64,000 nt of DNA from Acanthamoeba sp. SK_2022b (GCA_027943245.1 JANDJZ010000079.1:79652-143651), one strand, 5' to 3'. Numbered from the stretch's first letter, positions 48,591-61,066 are shown. Translations and numbers: made by a program. The notes: generated from the letters alone by a model not told the origin.

Positions 48591-51500
48591 ATGGCGTTCA
48601 ATCAGTACCTCGAAGGAGTCATCACGGCTTCTCTCGGCACGCTACTGATACTCTTCGGCCTTCCCTACCTCTCGTCCATCCCGCGCGTGGGAAAAAACAC
48701 GCCTAAGAAGCAGGCCCTCCTGACGCTCTTCCACTACTTCCAGTTCTTCCTCTCATGCGTGCTCCTCGGAGCTACCATCACCATCAGGGTGCTCATCCAC
48801 CACTTTGACATCGACTTTAACACGGCCTACATCGCTGCCGCCATTCCTGCGGGCGCGCTCGTGGCCGTGTGCGGCCTACTCTTCTTCCGCTGCCTCATGC
48901 TCGCCTACGGCCTCTTCGTCGGCATGCTCCTCGGAATGCTACTTGAGGCCGGCCTCGACAACGTCTTCGACACCCAGGATGAGCATGCCTGTACGTGTCA
49001 CCTCCACCACTTACTCCAGCCCCGAAGCTCGAAAAGAGCGAGAAAAGGGGGGAAAAAACAGAAAGGAAAATAGGACTCACCGGTGTGCTTACATCCCTTG
49101 GCGTACAATAGGGGGCAAGCTCATCACACTCACCGTTGGCCTCCTCTTCGCCGGCGTCGCCGTAAGCCGGTCGCCCTCGGGATGGTTCTCGCGGCTGGTG
49201 TTTGCCCTTGCCGGTGCGGCCCTCCTTGCCATGAGCCCCAGCTGCTGGAGTGCCCTTCCCTCTGAGGTAATTCCCCCCCCCCCCACACCCACCCAAACAC
49301 CCACATAGGGATCAAGCAACACGGGATTAACACTGTATTAATGGTCTGGCAATGGTGCAGATGAGGCGCAAGGCGCTGATTCCGTGGGTCAAGTTCATTC
49401 CCGAGACGGCCGACTGCGAATGCAGCGAGCTGGCCACGCCGAGTGACCAGAAGGACGTCTACATCTTCTGGGGCATCATGGCCGCCCTGGTGGCCATCCC
49501 CATGCTGCTCTTCGTGATCGTGCCCTGGATCAACCGCAAGCTCCACTGCACGGCCTTCAGCCAAGATGGCTTCGGCCTGCGCATCCGCTTCCGCCCCGAC
49601 GCTGAGGAGCGTGAACAGAAGCGCCTGCTTAAGAAGAAGAACAAGAAGAACAAGAACAAGAAGAAGAGGGCGCAGGCTGATACGGCGAGCAAGGACGTTA
49701 GCGATGCCGAGAGCAACGACGACTCGGCCGCGTCGCAGGAAGACGACGACGACGATGACGGCGACTACCTCGAGGATTCGGAGGAGAGGAGCGCCGGCCT
49801 CTCGGGCTCGTACGCGTCGGTCGACGTGGACGACGAGTACGACGACGATGACGACTCCACGACGGGCGCCACGATGCGCCTGAGGATCGCTGAAGACAAG
49901 ATCCGCGAGGACGAGCGCATCGAGGTGCTCCACAACAAGTTCGACATGTTCAACAAGCAACGCGAGTGGCTTCTTCGCGACGAGGTTGCCGAGGAGGAGG
50001 AGAAGCGCAAGCCGCCTCCGGGCGTCATCGACTGGAAGCGCGGCACGCCCGACAAGGTGGTGCCCGCCGTCAAGATCCTGGCCACGCGCGTGCTGGGCCT
50101 GTTCATCGCCGCGTGGGGTATGTTCTGGCTCGTGTGGCTCATCGGATGGGGCCGCAACTGGGACAGCTTCATCGCCGTGATCTCGTGGTTCGCCTACGTG
50201 CTGGCCGAGGCCGTCAACTACGTGCTCGGCATCATCTACAACCTCAACTTCTGGACGCCGACGGTGCGCAAGAGGAAGAGCCTCTACGCGCTCGAGGGCT
50301 TCGTCGAGACCGTCGACCGCGTGCGCGTCGACTCGCTCATCTTCCACTACAAGGAGGACCCCAACACCACGCAGAAGACCCTTGAGGGCTGCCTCCTCAT
50401 GAAGCGCCTGCCCAACGTGCATCTCACCCACCGCATCTGCGACGACTCGTTCGGCCAGAAGAGGTCCGACACCGTGCGCAAGCTCATCCTCGCCGAGCTC
50501 GAGGCTCGCGGCGAGCAGCCCGCCAAGGCCGGCGCCAAGGCCAAGACCGCCAAGGCCCTCGCGTGGCTCAAGCGCAAGGCCCAGTGGTGCATGGGCGGCA
50601 AGCGCTGCCCGCTCCCCTGTTCCCTGGCCTGCTGCAGCGGCAAGGGCAAGGAGGAAAAGAAGGACCAGGCCGCTGACGCCGCCGACGGCGAGGAGGTCAA
50701 GAAGGTCGAGGACGAGGTGGACGAGTTCTTCGACGAGTCTTCCTACTACGATGACGAGGATGACTTTGGTGAGAACTACACCGACCACACCATCACTCAG
50801 GCCGACATCGACAGCTACCCGTTCCCCGAGTTCGACCCGCTCTTCTACCCGCTCCCCGAAGCCCTCCAGGCCCTCCAAGATGAGGCCAAGAGGAGGGACG
50901 CTGCCGCCACCACCAACGACGACGATGAAATTGTTGTTGACAGCGACGGCGAAAACGTCGACGCGGCCAAGAAGGAAGCCCAAAACAACAAGGCCTACTC
51001 GTTCGGCCTCAATGATGACATCGAGAAGCTGGCCGCCGAGACCGGCGGCCTCTACGACAAGATGGGTTGCCTCTTGGAGCCCATGAGCGACCGCGTGCGC
51101 AAGATCTACGAGAAGAACCGCCGCATCCTGAAGCACCTGGGTCTGGGCAAGGACTTCAACGGCATCCCCTACGACTTCGAGCCCAGCGACATCGGTCGCG
51201 AGGTGGTGCACCGCGTGATGGAGGTGGTCGAGGTCTACCTCGGCGGTGCCGTCATCCCCGTGCTCCACTTCAAGGAGGAGATGTTCCGCGAGGACTGCGC
51301 CCGCGGTTCCCTCTCGGTGAGCTTCGAGCTGCGCAACCCGGAGAAGAAGGCCAAGTCGCGCCGCGAGAAGGAAAGCACCATCGAGGTCATCTACGGCGAA
51401 GACGAAGACGGCGATTTTGGTGGTGACGATGATGGCGACGACGAGATGGCCAACAACAAGCAACATCGCCCGAAGATGTGGGGTGGCTACCCTGACATGT

Positions 51501-53055
51501 CGTTCGAGGACGACAGCATGCCCAAGGACCGCGTCAAGATCGTGGCCCGCATCAAGCCAGCCGTGCACCACAACAAGGCCGGCAACATCAACAACGTGCT
51601 CTACAACACGGAGGTGCGCACCAAGGGCCAGTACCTCATCTTCCTCGACAACGACATGAGACCGGAGCCGGACTTCCTGCTCTACACGTTGCCCTGGTTC
51701 TACAACGAGGGCCAGCTCGCGCGCCACTGGGAGATCAACGACAACCTCTCCTTCGTGCAGACGCCGCAGATCTTCGTGCGCGACGCCATCCGCGACGGCG
51801 ACAAGCTCGGCAACGGTAACCAGGTGTTCTTCGCCGCCATCCAGCCGGGCCGCGACGGCGAGAACGCGTGCGCCTTCGCCGGCACCAATGCCATCTTCGC
51901 CAAGCGTGCGCTCCTCCGCATCGGCGGTGTGCCCTACGAGTCGCAGACCGAGGACGCCCACACGTCGATCCGCCTCCACCGCGACGGCTTCGTCTCCTAC
52001 TACGTCAACCTGCCCCTCGTCGTCGGTGAGGCGCCCACCACCGTCGCTTCGCGTCTTCTTCAGTACCTGCGTTGGGTCAAGGGCTCCATCCAGCTCTGGT
52101 GGGCTCAGTTCTATGAGCCGCCGACCAAGATGCTCATCGGCGAGGCGCCGCGCAAGCTCCCCAAGGACCAGCGCCCGAGCAAGCTCATGCTCACCTTCTA
52201 CGCTATCGACACCATGACCTGGCCCCTCTCGGCCATTTCGGCCCTCCTCTACATGTTCTGCGCCCTCGTGTTCGTCTTCTTCGCCGAGCCTCCGCTGCAG
52301 CCGCAGGACCCCTTCGACATCTCCTCTTTCCTTTGGGTATATTATATATAATGCCCCCCCCCCCCAACAGCCGCCCTAATCCTCGATCGTTACTAACCTT
52401 CCCCCCATTACCACCATCACCACAACGAACACAGGTGTTCTTGCCCTACCTGTGTCTGCGCATGGCCAACAACCTGATCGCTCTCCAGGGCGTCAAGTCG
52501 TCCTCGGTCTGGGTCGCGCAGGAGGTCTGGTACGCGCAGGCCTTCACCGCCTTCCTCGGCATCCTCGACGCCCTCTACGAGAAGTTCCTCGGCACGGGCT
52601 TGACCGGCTGGAAGGTCACGGGCGAGGGCACTCGCACCACCGCCATCGAGTACTTCAACGTCGTTGTCTCCATGCTACTCCTCTTCGGCGTCATCATCCG
52701 GCTCATCGTTTTCCTTGCCAACGACGACAACCGCCTCATCTCATTTGGCTCTGCCTTCTTCGCCGGCGTCATTCTCGTCCAGCTGTGGCCCATGGTCTCC
52801 ATGTCCCTCTATGAGCTTCTCATCAACGAGTATAAGTACGCGCTCCCATTATTCCCCCCCCCCCCATAATTTCCCCTCTCCCCGCCGTATTTATCAACCA
52901 ATTCGTGGAAACTTATACGCCCTTCTCTCTCTCTCTCTCTCCCATCCAGGCCTGCTGACGAGAAGAAGGAGCTTGGTCGCTTCAAGATCCCCAACTGGCT
53001 GTCGTTCACTGCCCTGCTCTGCGTGGGAATTTCCGCCGGCGTGCTCTTTGCCTAA
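48591..53055 (+). CDS. Cellulose synthase (GT2) with N-terminal multi-pass membrane domain
   Basis: A processive family 2 glycosyltransferase polymerising UDP-glucose to beta-1,4-glucan; in Acanthamoeba, cellulose goes to the cyst wall. Five exons (48591-48990, 49112-49266, 49361-52336, 52435-52835, 52950-53055) give 1,345 residues in frame throughout. Residues 1-250 hold about seven hydrophobic helices resembling a DUF4203/TMEM198-type domain. An acidic/Lys-rich cytosolic stretch follows (about 270-340), then two helices (about 425-500) and the catalytic domain. The motifs are a first Asp in HRICDDSFG (about 545), DxD in FLDNDMR (about 948), TED in TEDAHTS (about 1048) and QxxRW in LLQYLRWVKGS (about 1086), then about five C-terminal helices. 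All four catalytic motifs are intact. About 400 residues separate the first Asp from DxD, far more than in bacterial enzymes. Start context CCATGG. Confidence 0.93.
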
Positions 53056-53764
53056 GCGCCGTCTAATGCTGTATCTACTCTTTCTTCTCCGTGAGATGCC
53101 CACCTGTGGCCTCTCCTCTACTTATCTTGGGGAGCTGCACGAGATCTGCTCTGCCCCCCTACGCCGCTCCGTTAGCATCTTTTTATCACCCCCCCCCCCT
53201 TTCCTCCTCTCTACTACCGTGTATCATCTTCAAACCATGGACATTCCAACAACAAACGCGTTTTGCATCCTCAGGAATAGTGTCTCGCGCACAATTTCGC
53301 CAGTGGTGATGGACTCCGTGGGTTGCTGTGGTCCACGAGTTGTTATGGGTGCTGTGTGGTTGGCGGTTACTTTAGCCCGTGACACCGATCCACCAACCAG
53401 TATTTATGGCGCCGTCAAATATCATAAAGGCTAAACTTGGTGGCCAATCAGCAACAGAACTCAAAATTTCGAATCCTATTTTCGTTAGTGATCCTATTCT
53501 GGCTTAAGCTGGTGGTATGAAACCGCGCCAGACCAGAGTTACACTCTTCTGATTGGGTGAACCGTGCGTGATGGCGTTACACTGACACTATGCGAGTGAG
53601 ACGAAGGTCGCTCTTTACGCGCTCTCGCGGAGCTTACCGCCCAACAACCACAAGGGGGCTGGTCGCACTTCTTCAATCATCATTCCACCTTACCGTCCAC
53701 CAGCTCCACAACACAACAACAAGTCTCTTCACGCACAAGCGGGCCCCCCCTCACACACGTCGTC
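53056..53764. other. Intergenic region between cellulose synthase and receptor kinase
   Basis: 709 bp. It has pyrimidine-rich stretches including a C run (about 53190-53198) and an AT-richer part (about 53400-53540), then a CA/AC-rich leader before the receptor ATG. No gene, RNA or repeat family was recognised. Confidence 0.4.
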
Positions 53765-56700
53765 ATGAAGACCTGGCCCCTGCTTCCTGTGATGGTTTTG
53801 TTACTGGTCTCTACGTGGTCCTTTGGAGGTCACCGGCGCCGAGGCGAGGGAATGCTGTGCCAAGGCCAATCTATTACGGGTGGAGGAGAGGACGGCAGCT
53901 TCTTTGCTCCCGTCATCACGAGCTACGCGTTCACGCGCGACGACTTCAGCGTCCTGTGGTCCAACACGGACACCACCCAGCAAGCCATATCGTATTTCAA
54001 CGAGCAGGTCTTCTCCTATATCACCACGCACGGGCCCATCGACGAGGCGCTAGTACTGCCCAACCAGAAGGTAGCTCAGCTGCCGGTGGTTGGCGGCGCC
54101 GTAGTGCTGGCCTACAATCTGGACGGCCTCACCTCGGCGCTCGTGCTCGATGGGCCGACGGCTGCTGGTCTTTGGGCAGGCAACTTCACCAGCTGGAATG
54201 CCCCGCAAATCGCCGCCCTCAACCCGGGCAGCTCTCTCGCGGGCAACGTGCTGCTGGCGTACTCGGTCGACGTCGCCAAGGGCAGCATCACCTCCGTTTT
54301 CCGGCAGTACCTGGCCTCGTGGGGAGCCAGCGAGATCAACCAGTACGGCGGGGCCAGCTCAGCTGTCGTGGTGGGCTCGGCCCAGGAGAGGATCAACTTT
54401 GTGACGTCGAATCCGGGCGCCATGACCTACCTTAGTCTCGACGAGGCGCAGGGGCTGTCGGTGGCAGCGTTGCGCGGTAATGGCTCGACTGCAGCCGTGA
54501 CCCCATCGCCGGATTCGATCCAGGCAGCCATGAACGACTTTACCGACGCGTTCATCGCCGGACAGACGGTGATGTCCATCATCAACCCCAAGACTACTTC
54601 GGCGTGGCCTATCTCCTACATCACCTACATCACCTTGCCGCAGGCCAGCAACCTGACAAACTGCGTCGCCATCAACGAGTTCATCCTCTTCGTGAGCTGG
54701 GTCATTCTCAACAACCAGGCAGCCAATCAGGCCACGGAGCTCAGGCGCTCGGTGCTACCCATCGGTTACCGACGCACGGTGCTCGACAGCCTGTCGGACA
54801 TTACCTGCAACGGAGAGCAGGCGACGACGACCTCGTACATCGTTGGCATGGGCTCGTCGTTCAATCCGTTCCCTACGCTGGGCTACTATTACCCGTCGAG
54901 CAGCTTCAAGCTCAAATACTTCAGCGGCAATTCGGCCACCAGTCTCGCCAATCTCAAGCTCAACACCATCGATTTCGGCCAGTCCAGCACGCCGTTGTTG
55001 CAGAAGGACCTCGACGAACTTGTGGACGCCATCGCTATACCGGGCTACAGCTTCGCCCTCGTTCCGGCCTACCACCTGCCTGAGCTCCTCGGCCTCGAGC
55101 CGCTCCGGCTCGACTGGACGGCCATCGCCGGCATTTATCTCGGCCACGTCACCATGTGGAATGACACGGCCATCCAGCAGCTCAACCCCGACATCGCTTC
55201 GCTTCTGCCTCAGAGACCTATCCGCATCGTGTACCAGAGCAACAACTCGAGCATCACGCTCACCTTCAACACCGCCATGAGCCAGCGCGTACCGGAATAC
55301 GCGCAGGTCATTGGACTGGTCAGCGGCTTCCTCGACTCGCCCGCCATCAAGAACGGTGCCGGCGTGCCTGTCAACGGTTTTGGCTTTCCACAGATGCTCG
55401 AGGCCACCGAGTACAGCTTCGGCCTCTGCATCTCGCAGCAGCTCACCAAGAAGGTCCTCTCGGTGTCGCTGTGGAACACGGCCAATCGCTTGGTAAGCCC
55501 CACCAACGAGGCCATCCTCTCGGCCATCAGGGACAACGTGGACTTGCTCAACAGCGGTCAGGACGTCTACACGCTCTACTTCGCCCCGGGCGACGACAGC
55601 TGGCCGATCGTTGCCCTCAACTCGATGATCTTCCACTCGCGCAACATGCCCGACTGCCGCAAGGCCAAGGCCCTTGTGGACTGGATCTATTGGATCCAAA
55701 CCGACCCCTTCGGCAAGAGCATCATGGACTCGTCGGGCTTCGTCGCACCCTACCGGGTGCAGGCTTTCACTAAGACCCTCTACAAGAAGCTCGACAGCGT
55801 CCAGTGCGACGGGGTGCATGTCAGCCAGATCCACGGCTGCGTCACGCCCGAGGGCTTGCTCTGCTCCGATCATGGCACCTGCCTGGACGGTGTCTGCTCG
55901 TGTCAGTCCGGCTGGGTGGGAGATCTGTGCGAGGCGGTCTTTACGGCCTCTTCGAGCTCGTCATCCGACCTGGGCCTTGCGCTCGGGATCTCCCTGCCCA
56001 TCGCCGCGCTCATCGCCGCGCTGGCCCTGCTCGCGATCCTCCTGGTCATCCTCGTCCTCCGCCGCGGTGGCAAGGAAAGGGACAGCGACTACTACATTTC
56101 CATCGAAGAGCTGGAGCTGGGCGATCTGCTCGGTGCCGGAGGTTTCGGCGAGGTCTACAAGGCCAAATGGAAGGGCACCGAAGTGGCGGCCAAACTGCTG
56201 CCTCGCAACGCGACCGACAGTCGCGAGAAGAGGGACTCGTTCGTCGCCGAGATGCGCGTGATGAGCAAGCTGCGACACCCCAACGTAGTGCTATTCATGG
56301 CCGCCTGCAAGAAGCCTCCTACGCTGTGCATCGTGATGGAGTACATGGCTCTGGGTTCGCTCTTTGATGTACGTAACTGTCTCTCCTTTCTCTCTCTCTC
56401 TCTTCAATCTAAATGGCTGCATGGTTGATTGTGCAGCTGCTGCACAATGACCTCGTACCGGACGTACCTATGGGTCTCAGGCTCAAGATGATGTTCCAGG
56501 CGGCCAAGGGCATGCACTTCCTCCACTCGTCCGACATCGTGCATCGCGATCTTAAGTCGCTCAACTTGCTGCTCGACAACAAGTGGAACGTCAAGGTGAG
56601 CGACTTCGGACTCACGTCCATTAAGAACACGATCGGCAAGTCCAACGACCGAGCCCTGGTGTGCAGCGTTCCGTGGACCGCGCCCGAGGTGCTCCAGGAG

Positions 56701-58614
56701 GAGATCGACGCCGACATTGACTACACCATGGCCGACGTGTACAGCTTCGGCGTGGTCATGTGGGAGGTCTTCACGCGCGAACAGCCCTACGCCGGCATGA
56801 GCGCGGCGCAGATTGCCGTGGCCGTCATCCGCGAGGACATCCGGCCGAGCCTCGGGGTCGTCGCCGACAGCGAGCGCCCATTCGTCGACCTCATGCAAAC
56901 CTGCTGGGACCGAGACCCGATCAAGCGACCAGTCTTCCTCGACGTCATGAACGCCATCCAGCAGATGTCCAACGACGATATCAGCGGCGGCAGTACGGCC
57001 TACGGTAAGAGCTTCACCAGCACTCGGACATCCAGCAGTGGCAGCAGCAACCAGAGCACCTCCGCGATGGGGGCGAGGGAGACGTCCAATCAGAGTTCGT
57101 CCAAGAGCGAGAGCGACCAAGGTGGCGCTCGCGACGGTGCCCCCAGGCGCAACGTGTCTTTCGTCGTATGCGATCTCGCTCGGTTCAACGAGGTGTGGGA
57201 GAGCGAGCCGGTGGAGGCCGAGCACGCTATAGAGGAGTACGTGCAGATCATCCGCAGATACTGCGGCAAGTTCTCGGGCTACGTCTTCTCGCCGCCGAGC
57301 CTGCATAGCGGCGGCACGGTGATGATGAGCTTCGCGCGGCCGCACCAGGCCGCCTGCTTCGCCGTCAAGCTCCAGCGGCGCGTGGATGCCACCCGGTGGA
57401 AGCTGAGCTTGAACCGTCTTCCGTCGCGCGTCTCCATCCACTATCACCCCGGCGTGAGCATGCCGCCCGCCGGAGAGCAGCGTCTGGGCTACGAGACCCA
57501 GGATCATCAAGAGGCCTGTAGGCTCAACCTCGTCTGCCCCTGGGGTGCGATACTCTGCTCAGCCTCCTTCACCCAAGCGCTGCTGGACAGCAGTCCCGAG
57601 GAAAAGGAGGCCACGGAGTCCCTCTTGGCCGGGGACCGGCTACACACGCTCCCCTTCGACATCTCTGACGAGTACAACTGCTCGCGTCTCGTTGCCGCCG
57701 CGGAAAGCTTCGACCCGGACTCCGCCGAGGCGCCCACCGGCATGGACGAGGAAGTGGCCGACAATCGAGACAAAGAGCTGGGTCTTTGCTCGTCCAACTG
57801 CTGTCCTTGGATTGTCGACAGCCGCCGCATCAGCCTAGGCGAGTCGCTGGGCGAGGGCAACTACGGGCGGGTCAACCGAGGCACCTACAACGGCAAGGCA
57901 GTGGCTGTGAAGCGCCTCTTCAACTCTCGTCTCGACGATCGTGGGATGCGGATGTTGCGTCGAGAGGCCGCCATCCTGTCGGATCTCATCCACCCCAACA
58001 TCGTGCAGCTCATCGGGCTGTCGATCACCGACGGCAACCTGCTGCTGGTCATGGACCTCGTCGAGCGGGGCAGTCTTCAGGGCATTCTCGCTGACCGAAC
58101 TCTCAAGCTCTCGTGGCACAAGCGCCTCTCCATGCTCCGGGACGCCGCGCTTGGTGTCAACTACCTCCACTCGCTCGGGGTAATCCACCGCGACATCAAA
58201 TCGCACAACCTTCTCGTGGACGAGCACTGGAGCGTCAAGGTCGGCGACTTTGGCTTCGCTACGGCTAAGCAGGACAACGCCACCATGACCCGCTGCGGAA
58301 CGCCCTCGTGGACAGCGCCCGAGATCCTCTCCCCGCCCAACGGAGGCGCCAAGTACGACGAGAAGGCCGACGTCTACTCTTTTGGCATCGTTATGTGGGA
58401 GGTGCTAACTCGACGGATGCCCTACCACGACAAGAACGCCGTCAGCGTAGCTGTTGACGTCATTCAGGGCCAGCGGCCCGCCATCCCCGCCGACACCGAC
58501 AAGCAGTACAGCCAACTCATGCAGCGCTGCTGGGATGCTTCTCCCAAAAAGCGCCCCTCCATGGATGAGATCATGGCCTACCTTAACTCCGCTCTGGACA
58601 AAATTGATGTGTGA
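53765..58614 (+). CDS. Receptor-like protein: tandem PBP ectodomains, EGF, TM, kinase / cyclase-like / kinase
   Basis: Two exons (53765-56368, 56437-58614) encode 1,593 residues. A signal peptide (about 1-30, LLPVMVLLLVSTW) leads to two PstS-like periplasmic-binding-protein domains (about 45-360 and 362-675); the second begins near FNPFPTLGYYYPSS. One EGF-like module is rich in Cys (CSDHGTCLDGVCSCQSGW, about 680-724). The TM helix is at about 737-768. Kinase 1 (about 783-1046) has GAGGFG, the VAAK lysine, HRDLKSLN, SDFG and APE. A class III nucleotide-cyclase-like domain (about 1106-1257, VVCDLARFNEVWE) lacks the usual metal-binding Asp pair in standard spacing. Kinase 2 (about 1330-1593) has GEGNYG, VAVK, HRDIKSHN, GDFG and APE. 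Both kinases look competent and are tyrosine-kinase-like. I infer a surface receptor for a small anion or metabolite; the ligand is unknown. Confidence 0.88.
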
Positions 58615-59287
58615 CGCGCAATCTCTCGGCGGCCTGATAAAACGCAACTCTTCCTCTCCAAGCTTGGGTTTCTGATTGTTCGGCTCTCGAGAGGTTGGTT
58701 GAAAAAGATCTCTCTTGTTATCTTTTCACCTCCTAGCTTTGTCACTTGCCGCAGTCACCGCCGTAATGGAGGGAAGGACCTGCTCGGACTCGAACTCACG
58801 ACTAGCATCAACCAACCATATCAAGGTACCAACACCGCTCGCATTCAACACCACTACGCGACTATCATAATCTGTCCACAGGTTATGGGCCCACGCTCAC
58901 AAGCGTTATAAACAACAACACTTCCCGTCCGCTTACCCGCACACCAGGCAGCAAGCTGACCGCGTGACCGTAAGCCCATGTCGCCTGCACGCCTGTCAGA
59001 CAAGAGCGCGACCTTGCAACTCGCCCGCTCGTCCGACCGCGACCTTTCATCTTCTCCCAGTACGCCTGCCTGCCTGCGTGACCGTGACCTAGCTCCTCGC
59101 CGCTCACTCCCCGCTGTACTGCAACCTGTTCTTCCTGTTCAAACCCAAGTCCCACCAAGAACTACCCCTACCGTACTCCTTCCTCATCATCGTTCTCCGG
59201 TGATTTCAGTTTTATTGCTGTTCTAACCTTCTGTTCGATGATTCTCAGCTCTCCATTGATCAAATTTGCGATACAGGAAAAGAAACA
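58615..59287. other. Intergenic region upstream of CH-domain gene
   Basis: 673 bp with a T-rich stretch after the receptor stop (about 58690-58735) and a CCTGCCTG-type stretch (about 59060-59090). One segment (58755-58830, reverse strand) contains a T-loop-like sequence but does not fold as a tRNA (see rejected items). No gene seen. Confidence 0.4.
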
Positions 59288-61066
59288 ATGTTGCGCGGAC
59301 AGGCTGCGTTGCTGGCGTGGGCTCAACGGTGTACAGAAGGCTACAAGGGCGTGAATATCACCAACTTCACCAGCTCGTGGAGGGACGGTCTGGCCTTTGC
59401 GGCCCTTGTCCACAGCCACCACCCGGATTCGTTTGACTACGAGCCGCTCGTCAACGGCGCGGACGCCCTGAAGAGGCTAGAGGTGGCCTTTGACGCCGCC
59501 GGCAAGGCCGGTGTACCCAATCTTCTTGATCCGGAAGATGTGCTCGTAGGACCGCAACCCGACCACTTTTCCATCATGACCTACCTCTCCACGTATCCTT
59601 CCCCCGCCTTTCTCCTCACCTCTTTCCCTTCCGTGGTTTCTTTTCTTGTTCTGTTGAGTCGTGTTTACTGTTCTCGCCATTGCCCTACTCGTGTTCCCTC
59701 TCCTCCCCACACAGTGGGCTAACGTGTAGTGACTTGTTGGGGGGGGGGGCAGTATGTACAAGCACTTCCGTGCGGGACCGTCGGCGCCGCGTCCGTCGGC
59801 CACCGCGAGCAGGTCGTACGACGCCGGCGAGAAGCGCAGCAGCGTGCGCTCGTACGGGGAGGGCGACCAGAGCGAGGAGGAGTTCAGGAAGCAGCGCGCG
59901 AGATCGAGGAGAAGAAGAGGAAGCTGGTCGAGATGGAGCGCGAGAAGGAGCGCGAGAGGGAGCGCCAACGCCAGCGCGAGAAGGAGAAGAGGGAGATGGA
60001 GCGCGAGAGGGAGCGGCTCGAGCACGAGCGCAAGGAGCGCGACACCCGCGAGCGGGAGCGGATTGAGCGGGAGAAGCAGGCCAACAGCAAGGCCAGGGCC
60101 ACCGCCGCCACCGCCAGCCCCGTCAAGGCCGCCTCGCCGGCGTCGTCGGCCGAGGCCAAGAAGCGGGAGGAGCGGCGCAGGCGGAAGGAGGAGCTCGAGC
60201 GCCAGATCGCCGAGACCAAGCGCAACATCGAGAGGCTGGCGCGCATCAAGGAGGAGAGGCGGGCCCAGGTCGAGGAGGAGGACGAGATCGAGAAGGAGGA
60301 GGCCCAGAGGCGCTCGGTGGAGCGCAAGCGCCTGCGGGAGGAGATCGAGAAGAGGTGGAACGAGGAGGACCAGGAGTTTGCCCGCGAGCGGAAGCGGCGC
60401 GAGGACATCCGCAAGAAGCGCGACCACAAGCGCAAGCTCGAGGAGGAGCGGTTCCTCGAGTGGGACGACAAGATGAAGCAGGCCGAGGAGGAGAAGAAGC
60501 GCAAGGAGCAGGAGCAGCAGGGCAACCTCTCCAGCGGCGAGCGCGACGCCGGCAGCCGCACGCGCCGCACCAGCCGCAACATCCGCGAGGCGCTCCGCGA
60601 GCGGCGTGGCGCCGAGCCCGCCGCTACCTCCACCACCGCCTCCCGCCGCGAGACTACCGACACCGCGGCCGCCCAGCAGGAGAAGAAGAAGGAGGAGGAG
60701 CGCCTCGCCCGCGAGAAGGAGGAGGCGCAGGAGAGGGAGTGCGAACGCGAGCGAAGCGAGAAGGAGAGGGCCAGCTCACGCGGCAGCAGCGACCGTGGCG
60801 ACAGCTCAGCCGACGATCCCGAGGCCGCGCGGGCCAAGCGGCGCGCGGAGAGGGAGAAGCAGCTCGAGGAGGAGCGGCAGAAGAGTTCCAAGTCCGCCAC
60901 AGAGGGCGCCTCAGGCTCGGGCAGCGCGGGGGGCGGCGACAGCGTTGAGGAGAGGCGCAGGGCCAGGGAGAAGAGGAGGCAGATGGAGGAGGAGTGGGCG
61001 AGGGAGGAGGCCGAGCGCCAGCGCGTGAGGGAGGAGAGGAGGCGCCAGAGGGAGGAGAGGGCCTAG
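59288..61066 (+). CDS. Calponin-homology domain protein with long charged coiled coil (apparent frameshift)
   Basis: Exon 1 (59288 to about 59595) encodes one CH domain: LLAWAQRCTEGYKGVNITNF, SSWRDGLAFAALVHSHHPD and LDPEDVLVGPQPDHFSIMTY, the actin-binding family of the smoothelin/alpha-actinin CH type. The intron ends in a G run and CAG at 59752. Exon 2 starts MYKHFRAGPSAPRPS and continues to EEEFRKQ (about 59895). From there the sensible frame shifts by one base into IEEKKRKLVEMEREKERE, an R/E/K-rich coiled coil of about 380 residues ending RRQREERA, with the stop at 61064-61066. The first frame after the shift reads as an Arg/Ser/Ala string, so the shift is clear. The CGCGCG run at 59896-59902 is the likely spot for a missing or extra base. 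Inferred role: actin-linked scaffold. Confidence 0.75.

Noticed and set aside
49130..51979. A 949-codon open frame on the minus strand opposite cellulose synthase
   Set aside because: It is antisense to a clear GT2 gene; high GC at third positions leaves few stops on the other strand. It has no recognisable motifs.
58755..58830. tRNA-like T-loop (AGTTCGAGTCC on the minus strand)
   Set aside because: The bases flanking the loop do not pair as a T stem, and no acceptor stem or anticodon arm can be drawn.
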